The position numbers were made by a program, and so were the translations under genes. DNA of 64,000 nucleotides, taken from the NCBI RefSeq assembly GCF_004745425.1, contig NZ_PGGK01000002.1:245657-309656 (forward strand). The letters are read 5' to 3'. Below, piece by piece: positions 51,500-61,983 of this stretch (positions are counted from its first letter, which is position 1; the number at the start of each line of letters is the position of its first letter). The notes under the pieces are model-generated. The model made no database searches, had not been told where the DNA came from, and was given only the letters and a program-made list of their open reading frames with translations. Source of the DNA: Methanolobus halotolerans. GTDB taxonomy: Archaea > Halobacteriota > Methanosarcinia > Methanosarcinales > Methanosarcinaceae.

Positions 51500-52819
51500 T
51501 TATCTGGCAAGGTCTCTTCTCTCCACTCTTGCTGTTTCCCCGGGAACCAGACTGAGGGTTTCGTCATAATCCGAAAGAAGTTTTGCAATACCCACTGACT
51601 TGTATTCCGGTGCGTCATCGAGTTTGAGCTGCAGTTTGCAACCCTCGCATTTACGATCACAGTACACAGGCATATAGGCATCAGGTTCCTTATAAGAAGT
51701 GATGACACCTTCATAGTTTCTGAGTATCACTTTGTGGGTTGACCTTGATATCATATATGTCGGCAGTATGGGTATCTTACCTCCACCTTCCGGTGCATCT
51801 ATTACATAGGTAGGAACCGCAAAGCCACTGGTATGGCCTACAAGATTCTCCATGATCTCTATTCCCTTTCCTACAGAGGTCCTGAAATGAGTAAGACCTT
51901 CCGAAAGATCACACTGGTACAGATAGTATGGACGCACCCTGTTTTCCACTAGTTTGTGGAACAGTCTCTTCATTATCCTGTAACAGTCGTTGACACCTGA
52001 GAGCAATACGGTCTGATTGCCCAGAGGAATACCGGCATCTGCCATTTTCCGCAGAGCTTCCCTGGAGGAACTGGTGACCTCACGCGGATGATTGAAATGA
52101 GTATTTACCCATACGGGGTGATGTCTCTTCAATACTTCTACGAGCTGGTCCGTTACACGGTATGGCAACACCACTGGCATCCTTGTACCTATTCGTATGA
52201 CTTCCACGTGGGGTATTAAGCGAAGTTCCGTGAGTACCCAGTCCAGATAATCGTCAGAAAGCATGAAAGGGTCACCGCCAGAGAGCAGTACGTCCCTTAC
52301 CTCGGGATGAGCAGCGATATAATCAAGCCCTTTCTGCACCTCTGCCTTATCCGGAACGGAATCTACATCCCCCACTTTTCTTTTCCTGGTACAGTGTCTG
52401 CAGTACATTGAACAGATGTTGCTCACATGAAAGAGCACCCTGTCAGGATATCTGTGCGTAATCCCCGGCACAGGGCTGTCCTCATCCTCAGAAAGAGGAT
52501 CATTCATCTCATCTTCTGCAACTAACAACTCTTTTGGTGAAGGGAAAGCCTGCATGAATATAGGGTCATTTTTCAGGTCCTCAGCCTCAATGAGTGATAG
52601 GTAATATGGAGTTATGGATAAGGGAAATTTCTGAAGGGTTTCTTCAAGCAACTTCCTTTCTTCCGGTTCGAACTCTATATCAAGAAGTGTCTCAAAGGTA
52701 TCTATGTCCTTGACGCAATGTTTAATTTGCCATTTCCAGTCCTTCCAGTTGGAAATTGCGACCTCGGGACTTATCTTTTCAGCAATGTTTTTTTGTCTGA
52801 CTAAATGTGTTTTCATCAA
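51500..52819 (-). CDS. ablA: Lysine 2,3-aminomutase AblA
   Basis: A 439-residue radical SAM enzyme that converts L-lysine to beta-lysine with pyridoxal phosphate. The cluster motif is CSMYCRHC (CX3CX2C) in [17 protein letters not shown], followed by [21 protein letters not shown] and [13 protein letters not shown]-terminal cluster of cysteines [11 protein letters not shown] near residue 390 binds a zinc. Together with AblB directly downstream it makes N-epsilon-acetyl-beta-lysine, so the organism lives in saline conditions. Confidence 0.96.
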   Translation of the reverse strand: MMKTHLVRQKNIAEKISPEVAISNWKDWKWQIKHCVKDIDTFETLLDIEFEPEERKLLEETLQKFPLSITPYYLSLIEAEDLKNDPIFMQAFPSPKELLVAEDEMNDPLSEDEDSPVPGITHRYPDRVLFHVSNICSMYCRHCTRKRKVGDVDSVPDKAEVQKGLDYIAAHPEVRDVLLSGGDPFMLSDDYLDWVLTELRLIPHVEVIRIGTRMPVVLPYRVTDQLVEVLKRHHPVWVNTHFNHPREVTSSSREALRKMADAGIPLGNQTVLLSGVNDCYRIMKRLFHKLVENRVRPYYLYQCDLSEGLTHFRTSVGKGIEIMENLVGHTSGFAVPTYVIDAPEGGGKIPILPTYMISRSTHKVILRNYEGVITSYKEPDAYMPVYCDRKCEGCKLQLKLDDAPEYKSVGIAKLLSDYDETLSLVPGETARVERRDLAR

Positions 52820-53069
52820 ATCACGATCGAAAAGTTAAAAAGTGTATCCTGACATCAGGATTCAAATAATATCGCTATACTTATTCCATGGCAACATCCA
52901 ATAATAAAACGCTCAAATAAGCGTGTAGGTGCTATGGATATGTAGCTTAACATTTCATATATTACGAAGTAACTATCGGGATTAAAGAATATATAGTTAA
53001 TTTGAATATAGAGATGAAATATATCTATTTAGCTGCAGAAAAAGAAGTAAACAGAAATAAAGTATTGTA

Positions 53070-54347
53070 TTACAGGCTGTCTGCAAGTTGTTCATTGCCT
53101 CCGTGCCAGCTTAAGCGAGGCCTCATTCTGATGACATGTGTTGTTTCTGTTGTATCATCCACTATAAGGGCAATCCCCCTTTCGATACCCATCTTCCTGA
53201 TAGAATCCCCGAAATGCTCTCTCATATATGTGGGCCGGACAGATTCAAGGGCAAGTATATCATCCTGAGATGTAAGACGATGACATATAACAATATCCGA
53301 TTGGGACAGGACATCCGGGTGCAGTGATGAAGGGCGCTGTGTTGCCAGCACCAGTGAAAGCCCGGGTTGGCGACCCTGTCTTAACCACTCGTTAAGAAGC
53401 ACATCCGAGGAAAGTGTATTTCCTTTCACAGGAACGAACTGATGTGCCTCATCAATGAACATCCAGACCATAGGCATACCCTTTTCAGTTATCTTCTCAC
53501 CCATGAGCATACGTTCATGGGCACGACGAGCTTCCAGTCTCTTATGATAGATATCCCCGGCAATGAAACCCACAACTACGGACCTTACAGAATCACTCTT
53601 GATAGTACTGACATCAATTACGGACAAAGAACCACCTGTCACAATATCACAAATATCCCTACCATCCTCAGCAAATACTCCCCATGACATGGCTGTCCTG
53701 AAATAGTTCTCTGCTGCACTTCTTGATATCGTATCTGAACGTTCATCCTGTGTTATGGCATCCAGCACATCCTCAAAGGAAAAACACAGAGAGGTTTCCC
53801 TCAGTGCCTCGATCACCCTTACAATGAGAACGCCTGCGGAAGAAATTGCTTCGAGACCGAACATTTCACACCATTGGTAGCCGTCAAGTTGCCATAGGGG
53901 CATAGACAGTGTTCTTACCCTGATATTCCTTTTCCTGTAACTTTCCTCGCTGCCTGCAGGAACATAGATATTAGTATTGAACCCTTTTGGCTCAAGTTCC
54001 CAGTCGGACAAAGATCCGGCTTGTAGCTCGTTACCCCTGGCGAAAGTCCAGAAAATGCCCATCGTATCAATGACAACTGATGCAAGGTTCATTTTGATCT
54101 CACTTGGAAGCATCAACATTTCCTCAACGAGCACCGCCATTGTATATGACTTCCCGTAACCTCTTTTACCGCTGACCAGAATTGCGTGAGGTCTTTGCAC
54201 ATCCAGACGGACATCCGAGCCAGTCGACCGGTCCAGTGCAAGGTATCTTCCCAGATGTAAGAGAGCCTTATCTGATGTACCATCCCCTCCGAGGATGTAT
54301 TGCTTTTCCGATACACCGGCACTGAATATTTGTGAAGGATCATCCAT
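53070..54347 (-). CDS. HerA-like hexameric ATPase (DUF87)
   Basis: A 425-residue ATPase of the HerA/FtsK superfamily. Walker A is VSGKRGYGKSYTMAVLVEE near residue 58, Walker B MVWMFIDEAHQFVP, and the following ATQRPSSLHPDVLSQSDIVI and CHRLTSQDD are classical. In archaea HerA forms a DNA translocase with NurA at repair forks; no nurA gene lies here, so a different partner or a paralogue is possible. It is probably monocistronic. Confidence 0.9.
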   Translation of the reverse strand: MDDPSQIFSAGVSEKQYILGGDGTSDKALLHLGRYLALDRSTGSDVRLDVQRPHAILVSGKRGYGKSYTMAVLVEEMLMLPSEIKMNLASVVIDTMGIFWTFARGNELQAGSLSDWELEPKGFNTNIYVPAGSEESYRKRNIRVRTLSMPLWQLDGYQWCEMFGLEAISSAGVLIVRVIEALRETSLCFSFEDVLDAITQDERSDTISRSAAENYFRTAMSWGVFAEDGRDICDIVTGGSLSVIDVSTIKSDSVRSVVVGFIAGDIYHKRLEARRAHERMLMGEKITEKGMPMVWMFIDEAHQFVPVKGNTLSSDVLLNEWLRQGRQPGLSLVLATQRPSSLHPDVLSQSDIVICHRLTSQDDILALESVRPTYMREHFGDSIRKMGIERGIALIVDDTTETTHVIRMRPRLSWHGGNEQLADSL

Positions 54348-54452
54348 ATTTCTTAAGGATGACAGATACTATAATAATTTTTTCATTCACTATTGGAATT
54401 TATTTAATATACACAATGCAGGAAAATATTCACCGCATAGTCAAAAAAGCAC

Positions 54453-55904
54453 TCAGTCTTTAGATGGACGGTAGTTCACAGATAGTATCCCCCTTGCGGC
54501 AAGAACACCAGTTGCTGCGGAATTAACGAGATCCCTCGACAGGCCCGCGCCATCCCCTGCAGCGAACAGGTTTTCAATACTTGTATGCATTCTGCTGTCG
54601 ACATCCAGTTTTATCGAATAGAACTTTACCTCAGGAGCGTACAGCAATGTTGAATCGGAATTCACTCCCGGGATGATCTCACTGAGGACTTCCAGACCCT
54701 CAATAATATCCATGACTATCCTGTGGGGCATTGCCATGGAGATATCACCCGGAGTGATGTCTTTTAAGGTGTTGACCACAGTGTTCCTTTCTATATGCTT
54801 GTCCGTAGAACGCCTGCCCCTGCGCAGGTCACCCATCCTCTGGAGAACAGGTTTTCCTCCACCGATCGTTGTTGCGAGCTTTGCCACAGACCTTGCATAT
54901 TTGATGGTGTTTTCCATGGGGTGAGTCAGTTCCACATGCACGAGGAATGCGAAATTAGTGTTATCGGATTCTTTTCTGTGCATGGAGTGCCCGTTGGTGG
55001 CAACAAACCCTTCGTATTCTTCCTTTACAACAAAACCATGCTCGTTGGTGCAAAAGGTCCTGACAAAATCATCATAACGCCATGTGTGGATATGGAATTT
55101 AGGATCATGGTTAATCCGTGTGATAGGGTCCATTATTATTGAAGGCACCTCCACTCTTACACCAATGTCAACTCCGCTAAAGGAATACAGAATTGAGTGC
55201 CTGTTCACAATCTCGTTAACCCAGTCACATCCAACCCTTCCGGGAGCGAGCAGAGTATACTGTGCACTTAGCTTCCGACCGTCCCGAAGCAGAACCCCAC
55301 TGCATACGCCATTATCTACTATAATGTCAGCAACATCGGTGTTGAGAAGAAAATCCATACCCTTTGCCTCAAGGTCCTTTTTAAAATCGGAGATCAGGGC
55401 AATAGAATTGTCCGAACCTATATGACGCTGTTTAATCTCTATAAAACTCGCACCCACGGATGCAGCCTTCCTCCGGAGGAACTCTATTTCACTGGAAGGA
55501 GGAGAGGACAGGTCATTTGTTGCGCCATATTTCAAAAACACCTTGTCTACATAGTCAACAAGTTCCCAGGCACTTTCTGAATCTCCTGTGAACTCTGCAA
55601 GGTTCCCACCTATATCAGGGCGCAGATTGAGAGTTCCGTCTGAAAATGCACCAGAACCTCCAACACCCCTCAGTATTGAGCAGGGTTTACAGTGTATGCA
55701 GCCCTTGACCGGACTCATCGGGCATATCCTTTCATCAATGTCCCTGCCTGCATCAATAACAAGGGTGCTCAGGCCTGAAGCTGCAAGCTCATGTGCAGCA
55801 AAGAGACCTGCAGGTCCGGCACCTACGATAATGACACTATAATCCCATCTGGATAACACCGGAAATATCACATCCATGGACATACCGGGAAATGGTACAT
55901 CCAA
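54453..55904 (-). CDS. FAD-dependent dehydrogenase (COG2509 type)
   Basis: A 483-residue flavoprotein. The FAD dinucleotide motif VIIVGAGPAGLFAAHELA lies near residue 25, then a cysteine block CPMSPVKGCIHCKPCSILRG followed by GGSGAFSDGTLNL, and a C-terminal FAAGDGAGLSRDLVNSAATG for the flavin. This set is typical of uncharacterised COG2509 dehydrogenases. The four-cysteine block may hold a metal or iron-sulfur centre. It is downstream of purP on the same strand, 16 bases after it. Confidence 0.9.
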   Translation of the reverse strand: MDVPFPGMSMDVIFPVLSRWDYSVIIVGAGPAGLFAAHELAASGLSTLVIDAGRDIDERICPMSPVKGCIHCKPCSILRGVGGSGAFSDGTLNLRPDIGGNLAEFTGDSESAWELVDYVDKVFLKYGATNDLSSPPSSEIEFLRRKAASVGASFIEIKQRHIGSDNSIALISDFKKDLEAKGMDFLLNTDVADIIVDNGVCSGVLLRDGRKLSAQYTLLAPGRVGCDWVNEIVNRHSILYSFSGVDIGVRVEVPSIIMDPITRINHDPKFHIHTWRYDDFVRTFCTNEHGFVVKEEYEGFVATNGHSMHRKESDNTNFAFLVHVELTHPMENTIKYARSVAKLATTIGGGKPVLQRMGDLRRGRRSTDKHIERNTVVNTLKDITPGDISMAMPHRIVMDIIEGLEVLSEIIPGVNSDSTLLYAPEVKFYSIKLDVDSRMHTSIENLFAAGDGAGLSRDLVNSAATGVLAARGILSVNYRPSKD

Positions 55905-55920
55905 TGGAAGATTATCTCTT

Positions 55921-56988
55921 TTAGGATAAAATCTTGTCCAGCTGGTTCACAGAACTTGCATACTTAAGTTCCTGAGCTATCCGCCTGCCTGTGGACAGAC
56001 CCGGTTCCACAAGATCAGAATAAGGAGAACCTGTCAGATACAGGTTGGTACCTGCAACTATCCTGGCTGAGATCTCAAATACTTTTATTTCAAGATTATC
56101 GGTTACCACGGTCTCAAGACAGAAAGGACCGATCATACCTCCGAAGAGTTTCAGGGATTGTTCAACGACTTTCTCCCCCAGCTCAAAGATTAGTGGCAGA
56201 AGGGATTCTCTTGCGACCAGGGCCATATTTCCCGTGACAACATATGTAGGATGTATGCCCGCTTCTTCAAGTTCCCGCGGAGAACCAAGCCTGAATATCT
56301 CATCCGCGTTAGACTCAACCCTGCGGTCCATACTCAGCATCTCAAGGATTCCTTCGCTCAGTTTGTAACCTTCCTCCCTGAGTGGAGAATAGAAGAAGTG
56401 GAAATAGTACCTGGTACCTGTTATGAACTCCTGGATAGTATACTTCTCATCAGGTTTTACATGTTGTTTGAACTCTTCATATGTCTTGGCTACAAAGAAA
56501 CCTTTTCCGCCTTTTGCACCATGATACTTCACCATCACCGGGCCATCGATATCTTCTGGCTGTACCTTTTTTGGCATATGGATTCCGGCCCCTTCCAGCC
56601 ATACCCTTTCCTTTTCCCTGTCAGATTCCCATTCGAGCACTGACCTGTTACCGAATATGGGCACAGGCAACTCAACATATTTCTCATAACCCAGGTATTC
56701 GACGACCGATCCATGTGGTACTATCACAGCATTCCTTGACACCAGCTCATCAACTATCCCCGGAATTTCCTTATAATCATCCACCACAATGAACTCATCG
56801 GGTTTTGACATCGGAAAAGCATCGTAAAACTTTGGCGGTTTCTTTAAGCATATACCTATTGTCTTTAGGCCTTCTTTCCTTGCCCCATCAAATATCTGAA
56901 GGCTTGAATGGGAACACACCGTAGCAATGCTAAGGTTATCAAGATCATAGTTCCCGATTATTTCCATAATACGTTCTTTTGAAATCAT
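55921..56988 (-). CDS. purP: Formate-dependent AICAR formyltransferase PurP
   Basis: A 355-residue ATP-grasp enzyme that formylates AICAR with formate and ATP, replacing PurH in archaeal purine synthesis. It begins MISKERIMEI as in other PurP proteins and has TVCSHSSLQIFDGARKEG, VIVPHGSVVEYLGY, KYHGAKGGKGFFVA (ATP-grasp loop) and the late FEISARIVAGTNLY. I chose ATG 56988 on this basis; an in-frame GTG at 57012 is the alternative. Confidence 0.95.
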   Translation of the reverse strand: MISKERIMEIIGNYDLDNLSIATVCSHSSLQIFDGARKEGLKTIGICLKKPPKFYDAFPMSKPDEFIVVDDYKEIPGIVDELVSRNAVIVPHGSVVEYLGYEKYVELPVPIFGNRSVLEWESDREKERVWLEGAGIHMPKKVQPEDIDGPVMVKYHGAKGGKGFFVAKTYEEFKQHVKPDEKYTIQEFITGTRYYFHFFYSPLREEGYKLSEGILEMLSMDRRVESNADEIFRLGSPRELEEAGIHPTYVVTGNMALVARESLLPLIFELGEKVVEQSLKLFGGMIGPFCLETVVTDNLEIKVFEISARIVAGTNLYLTGSPYSDLVEPGLSTGRRIAQELKYASSVNQLDKILS

Positions 56989-57122
56989 AAATATAGCCCC
57001 GAAATTTACCACATATTGTCCTAGCTACTCTTTAACTTTACGAGTTGTACCAAAACATTAAGACTTCAAACTGACCTGTAGTTAAAGCAAACAATATAAT
57101 AACCTTTTTATATACTACTCCT

Positions 57123-58052
57123 ATGCAAGAAAACGAAGAAAGCACAGGTTCAGAAAAAGTTCTGATCCTGCCCCTCAACGAGGGGTCCAAAAAGATCACG
57201 CAGGTCCTGTCCAATGACAGGGCAATGAAAGTCCTGGAGTTCCTTGCCGACACACCCATGTCTGCGACAGATGTTGCAGACAGAATGGGAATGCCACTAA
57301 CTACCATTAAATACAATATCGACGCGCTTGTTGAAGCGGACCTCATCAAGGTCAAGCAGACAAAGTGGAGCAAGAAGGGCAGAGAGATCAAAATATACGA
57401 GCCTGTCCAGAAGATTATTGTTGTGGCTCCCGGAAGCATGAAGGGAGACAAGTCCTCGATACTTAGCATGCTCAAAAAATACCTGGTCATGGCAGGAGGG
57501 GCCATTTTTGCAGCAACAGGACTTGAGGCCCTTACAAATCACCTGAATATAGGACCTGATACAGCCCCGATGGCCAGTTCCTTCCAGTCATCTGAACAAC
57601 GGGATCCAGCGGCGCCTGCTGGCAAAGAGACATTTGCCTACGATGTGACAGAAGAGGAAGGTCCGGAGGCTGAAGCTTTTGAAGAATCAATAACAGAGCA
57701 ATCTGTCGACGGACAGGATCACGATATCGCAGAGAGTCTTTCAACCGATGAGATGCTCATTGCGGATAATGTTGATACAGAGACCATCAGCTCTGTCATC
57801 CCCAACGAAAGTATCGACAGCGGAACCGGAATATTAAGCGACGGGCTGAACTCAAGCATCGTTAGCCGGACACCAGTTGCCGGTGACTCACACATGGTCG
57901 CAGACAATGTTTCCATGGTACCCCAACCGGTTTCCGGCCTGATCCCTCAAGATCTGCTTTCACATGCAAGCGTGTGGTTCCTGCTCGGATGTCTCTTTGT
58001 CATCTCCCTTTTGTTCATAAGAGAAATATATTATAGAAATAAAGAGATATGA
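57123..58052 (+). CDS. Membrane-anchored winged-helix protein
   Basis: A 309-residue protein with an N-terminal ArsR-like winged helix (VLEFLADTPMSATDVADRM, PLTTIKYNIDALVEADLIKV) followed by a basic wing. A hydrophobic stretch MAGGAIFAATGLEAL (near residue 125) may touch the membrane. Then comes a long acidic, low-complexity region rich in Ser, Glu and Asp (residues 150-280) and a C-terminal helix VWFLLGCLFVISLLFIREIY. Such archaeal proteins are thought to be membrane-bound regulators. It lies just before truA with a 16-base gap. Confidence 0.82.
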   Translation: MQENEESTGSEKVLILPLNEGSKKITQVLSNDRAMKVLEFLADTPMSATDVADRMGMPLTTIKYNIDALVEADLIKVKQTKWSKKGREIKIYEPVQKIIVVAPGSMKGDKSSILSMLKKYLVMAGGAIFAATGLEALTNHLNIGPDTAPMASSFQSSEQRDPAAPAGKETFAYDVTEEEGPEAEAFEESITEQSVDGQDHDIAESLSTDEMLIADNVDTETISSVIPNESIDSGTGILSDGLNSSIVSRTPVAGDSHMVADNVSMVPQPVSGLIPQDLLSHASVWFLLGCLFVISLLFIREIYYRNKEI

Positions 58053-58068
58053 TTCCTGGTGAATGGTC

Positions 58069-58878
58069 ATGAGAGTAGCACTTAAGATAGCATATGTCGG
58101 AACAGGATATCACGGATCGCAGGTACAGCCGGATGTGGGGACCATTGAGGGTGAACTATTCAGGGCACTCACCGAGCTAGATATTATCGAAGACCCAAAA
58201 AATGCCAGATATTCAAGTGCCGGCAGGACAGATACCGGCGTACATGCAAGAGAACAGATCATAGCCTTTGATACGGATAAACCGAACCTTGCCATCCCGC
58301 GGGTGATCAATTCAAAGCTCCCGAATGCCATATGGGTGTGGGCTCATGCAGGAGTCCCGGACGACTTTGACCCGAGAAGACAGGCCACACGCAGAAAATA
58401 CCGCTATGTCATGAGCGGAGAACAGTATGACATCTCCAGGATCAGATCAGCTTCCAGAATACTTGTCGGAGAGCACGATTTTGCTAATTTCTGTACCAAG
58501 GAGGGAGATAAGAGCACTATCCGGACCATCGAAAGGGTAGATGTCAGGGTCAGCGGTACATTGACAAAGATAGACCTACAGGCAAACAGCTTCCTCTGGA
58601 ACATGGTGCGCAAGATCGTGACCGCGCTCACCATGGTGGGAAGTGGCGTAAGGGATGAAAAATGGTTGCAACAAATGCTTGAACCTGAATTCTATGAAGA
58701 GGGAGTCGAGTGCGCACCAGCCTATGGCCTCACTCTTATGGAAGTGATCTATCCGGAGCCTATTGAGTGGTGTGATGATGCTTATTCCATACGCAGGGCG
58801 AACGAGATCTTTCATGAGTACACTGTACGCCATAGCGTAATGGCAGAGGTTATGGACCATCTTCTGCCAAAAGAATAA
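58069..58878 (+). CDS. truA: tRNA pseudouridine synthase A
   Basis: A 269-residue TruA that makes pseudouridine at positions 38-40 in the anticodon stem of tRNAs. It has IAYVGTGYHGSQVQ, SSAGRTDTGVHAREQ (catalytic Asp within RTDTGVHA), RRKYRYVM and SFLWNMVRKIVTAL, all usual. ATG 58069 is preferred because GGTGA lies six bases upstream; ATG 58063 overlaps that site. Confidence 0.95.
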   Translation: MRVALKIAYVGTGYHGSQVQPDVGTIEGELFRALTELDIIEDPKNARYSSAGRTDTGVHAREQIIAFDTDKPNLAIPRVINSKLPNAIWVWAHAGVPDDFDPRRQATRRKYRYVMSGEQYDISRIRSASRILVGEHDFANFCTKEGDKSTIRTIERVDVRVSGTLTKIDLQANSFLWNMVRKIVTALTMVGSGVRDEKWLQQMLEPEFYEEGVECAPAYGLTLMEVIYPEPIEWCDDAYSIRRANEIFHEYTVRHSVMAEVMDHLLPKE

Positions 58879-58919
58879 TTCTATCTCTTACGGGATACGT
58901 GCATAAACCGGGAACAACT

Positions 58920-59486
58920 ATGGAGCATTCTGTAAGTATAAAGGATGACATAATCAAGTATCATGTCATCCACAGAAAGATAAAGACTCCCAGACTGGAA
59001 TTCAGGGAAGGCAGGTTCAACCTGATCATACCGAAAAACTATCCTGAACATGAGAAGATCATCCTCAGGCATAGAAGGTGGATATACAACAGGTATGTAC
59101 GGATGCAACGTCTGCTTTCAGCCTCCGCAGGTATTGAGCTGGAACACAGCAGGTCTGAAGAGGAACTGAAGGAACTGGTGGGACGGTCTGCACTCTCTAT
59201 TGGAAAGGAACTCGGAGTGCAGCCAAATGCGATACGTTTCAGGAAAATGAGAACCAAGTGGGGAAGCTGTAGTTCCGGCGCTAACATCAATTTCAATACT
59301 TATATGAGATATCTTCCGGAAAAGATGATAGAGTATGTGGTTTACCACGAAATGGTGCATCTTATAGAGCTCAACCACAGCCCATGCTTCTGGAGCTATA
59401 TAAGATCACGTTTTAAGGATCATAAAAATTACGAGGAAGAACTTGCAAATTACTGGTTCCTGATACAGGAAAAAATAAAGGCATAG
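58920..59486 (+). CDS. YgjP/DUF45-type zinc metalloprotease
   Basis: A 188-residue peptidase of the YgjP (M48-like/DUF45) family. The metal motif is HEMVHLIELNHSPCFW near residue 142, HExxH followed by a third histidine, and KMRTKWGSCSSGANINFN is the signature loop upstream. It probably acts in the cytoplasm as a zinc protease, with substrates unknown. ATG 58920 is preferred to GTG 58899. Confidence 0.92.
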   Translation: MEHSVSIKDDIIKYHVIHRKIKTPRLEFREGRFNLIIPKNYPEHEKIILRHRRWIYNRYVRMQRLLSASAGIELEHSRSEEELKELVGRSALSIGKELGVQPNAIRFRKMRTKWGSCSSGANINFNTYMRYLPEKMIEYVVYHEMVHLIELNHSPCFWSYIRSRFKDHKNYEEELANYWFLIQEKIKA

Positions 59487-59520
59487 GCATCCTGTCAAGT
59501 GAGGGAAAAAATAAATTATG

Positions 59521-60570
59521 TCAGCATTCCTTACGCAGGACAGTGAAAGTCCTTGTAAGGCTGCCATGGATTCTCTGGGTGAAGATGTCCACTACTGAAA
59601 AGCCGGCCTCTGTGGCAAAATCGACTACCTGCACTTCAGACACGACAACAGCAAGTTTCCCTTTTTTGAGTACCCTGTGCATCTCCGAGAAAGAACCCGA
59701 ATAAAGATGATGCAGGGACTCGGCTTTGATCGCAGCTGAACGGCCGTAGGGCGGATCCGTGACGATTGCATCCACAGTGCAGTTTCTGACAGGGATCCTG
59801 CAGGCATCACCGACCAGAAGCGAATAGTCTGAGTCGAAGAGATCCATATTCATTCTGGCCCCCCGGACTATCTTCTCCCTTACCTCGATACCGATCACAT
59901 GGGCTGAAAGTAGTCCGGCTTCCACAAGTATTCCCGCTGTCCCGCTGAACGGGTCAAGGAGTACCTCACCGGACCGAATACGGCTTATATTGACAAGGGC
60001 CCTTGCAACCCTTGGCATGAGCACTCCGGGGTAGAAGAATGGTTTCCTGTGAGGAGCCCTGTGCTCATAATCGCCCCTGTCTACCGAAGCGACCACCGAA
60101 CCAAGAACGGCCCTGTCAGTCATGATAAGACGGAATACCACATCCGCGGACCTGAGATTTGCCCTGAAACCCTTCCTGTAGATACTGCCTCCGATCATTC
60201 CTTCAATAAATTCTCTTTTGATTTTACCGGAGTGCTTTATCCTTTTCGCACGCACGACATACGTCTGGCCTGGCGAGATATGTGCCGAAAGGTCCAGGTT
60301 TTCAGCTGTTGCGATAATCGTATCTTCACTTACACCACATATGCCTGCAACCTTTACTATATGATGTGCCATAGCAAGCCTTTTTCCCACCCTGACAAGC
60401 GCCTCGTCTATGTCCCAGTCGTTTCCGGATATATCAACTACAAGACACTGGTCAAAAAGTGCGTGTTCTCTGAACTCAAGACCTGCGACATGCAGGCAGG
60501 AGATAATCTCTTTGCGGGGAAGGACATCGTGTTCCCCGGACAATTCAAAAGCATACAGCATGTAGCGCAA
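59521..60570 (-). CDS. tRNA (guanine-N2) methyltransferase, Trm-G10 type
   Basis: A 349-residue enzyme with an N-terminal THUMP domain and a C-terminal Rossmann methylase. Signature blocks are GVLMPRVARALVNISR, LLDPFSGTAGILVEAGL and IVTDPPYGRSAAIKAES, with DPPYG as the catalytic N-type motif. It methylates G10 of tRNAs in archaea. It lies at the end of a run of minus-strand genes. Confidence 0.95.
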   Translation of the reverse strand: MRYMLYAFELSGEHDVLPRKEIISCLHVAGLEFREHALFDQCLVVDISGNDWDIDEALVRVGKRLAMAHHIVKVAGICGVSEDTIIATAENLDLSAHISPGQTYVVRAKRIKHSGKIKREFIEGMIGGSIYRKGFRANLRSADVVFRLIMTDRAVLGSVVASVDRGDYEHRAPHRKPFFYPGVLMPRVARALVNISRIRSGEVLLDPFSGTAGILVEAGLLSAHVIGIEVREKIVRGARMNMDLFDSDYSLLVGDACRIPVRNCTVDAIVTDPPYGRSAAIKAESLHHLYSGSFSEMHRVLKKGKLAVVVSEVQVVDFATEAGFSVVDIFTQRIHGSLTRTFTVLRKEC

Positions 60571-60634
60571 TAGAAGCAGGTAGTAATATTAAAATCCTTT
60601 CAGCAAGGCAAGTATAAAAAGCTGCCATCTGGCA

Positions 60635-60922
60635 TCAGAACATCAGTTCAAGTGCTTCCCTGCCAGTCATTCCTATTTTTATGCCAAGATCGATGGCTTT
60701 CTGGGTGGCACCAACCACAAGAGCATCAAGCATATCATCAAAGGTCCGCACACCCTTCACCTTGACAGCCGCATCACCAAGTACCGTTGCTGCCTCCATA
60801 TCCAGATAGCCGCACATGGCAAAACCCCTGTCGGCTTTTATAACCAAAAGAGGGGCACTCTGCATCTGCATGTTCAGGCCAACTGCCGAACCGTTGTTAA
60901 ATTCTATCTTTTCTATTATCAT
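60635..60922 (-). CDS. DUF1805 family protein
   Basis: A 95-residue protein belonging to DUF1805 by pattern: LLVIKADRGFAMCGYLDMEA then GDAAVKVKGVRTFDDMLDA. This small family occurs in archaea and bacilli with unknown function. It lies between the tRNA methylase gene and map, on the same strand as both. Confidence 0.85.
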   Translation of the reverse strand: MIIEKIEFNNGSAVGLNMQMQSAPLLVIKADRGFAMCGYLDMEAATVLGDAAVKVKGVRTFDDMLDALVVGATQKAIDLGIKIGMTGREALELMF

Positions 60923-61040
60923 TGGTATTAATATCCAGTTACCAGACCTTCAGGCAGGTATCATATCGAACTGCCCTTTAAAGCATGTAGAAACTCTTCA
61001 GTGATGCCCGGAAATGTTTTTTGGATAGGCTACCTTCCTG

Positions 61041-61940
61041 TTATTTTGTTGTTATTTCGCATCCGTCATCTGTGACGATAAGTGTATGTTCTGCCTGTGA
61101 GACCATGCCGCCCCCTACTTCCTTGAGCACAGGATATGAATGTACGACCCCTGCCTTTTCAAGCTGTAGCAGTGCAAAGTCCAGCTTTTCGGTCTTGAAC
61201 CATCTCTTCGCAAAGGGAAGAGTCCTGTAGGGTTCCAGTTCTTTCAGTAATTTCCTGGCAGCAGGCAATCTTACTGGTCTGCTCCTTACAACCTGGAAGA
61301 TCTCTGTCAAGTTGCCGTCAACTACTTTCCCGATACCATCGGTTGCAAAGGGTTCGATGGCAATGATGTCACCCGTTCTGAGAACTGAACCGTTCCCGAT
61401 CCTCCTGTTTGGAATACTGGGAGGTGCATGAGGAACATACCTGTCCAGCCCGTGTCCTGTCAGGTTACCGATGGGTTTGAAACCCAGAGATGTGATCGTA
61501 TCTTCGATTACAGCACCAATCTCAGCAGTAGTCGTACCTTTCTTCACAATATCAATTGCAGCATAAAGTGCAGCTTCGGATGCCTTTACAAGGTCACCAT
61601 ACTCACCTGTGAGGTCCACCGTTATGGCAGAGTCTGCAATATAACCGTCAACCTGCACCCCAATATCAAGTTTGACAACGTCCTCTCCGAAAAGCGTTTC
61701 CTCGCCTGCACGGGGAGTTGCATGTGCAGCTTCGTCATTTCTTGATAAATTGCACGGGAAAGCAGAACCGTCAGCCCCCAGCTCCACAGCCCGGGTCTCT
61801 ACAAACTCTGCAGCCTCGAGCATGCTTGCACCTACTTTGATCCGGTCCTTTGCCTCACTTCTTACCTGGGAAAGTATCCTGCCGGCCTCAAAGTATTTTT
61901 CGAACATCTCCTCTACCATATCCTGCGTTACCTTTGCCAT
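61041..61940 (-). CDS. map: Methionine aminopeptidase, archaeal type II
   Basis: A 299-residue M24 metalloprotease that removes the initiator methionine. It has FPCNLSRNDEAAHATP, VKLDIGVQVDGYIADSA (metal aspartates), LTGHGLDRYVPHAPPSIPN (with the catalytic histidine), IAIEPFATDG and a final SQAEHTLIV. The insert after the catalytic histidine marks type II. It lies 43 bases after an Xaa-Pro peptidase gene on the same strand. Confidence 0.96.
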   Translation of the reverse strand: MAKVTQDMVEEMFEKYFEAGRILSQVRSEAKDRIKVGASMLEAAEFVETRAVELGADGSAFPCNLSRNDEAAHATPRAGEETLFGEDVVKLDIGVQVDGYIADSAITVDLTGEYGDLVKASEAALYAAIDIVKKGTTTAEIGAVIEDTITSLGFKPIGNLTGHGLDRYVPHAPPSIPNRRIGNGSVLRTGDIIAIEPFATDGIGKVVDGNLTEIFQVVRSRPVRLPAARKLLKELEPYRTLPFAKRWFKTEKLDFALLQLEKAGVVHSYPVLKEVGGGMVSQAEHTLIVTDDGCEITTK

Positions 61941-61983
61941 ATCTTATCTCCTGTCTTTAAGTGACATAAACTTTTTCAGGGAA

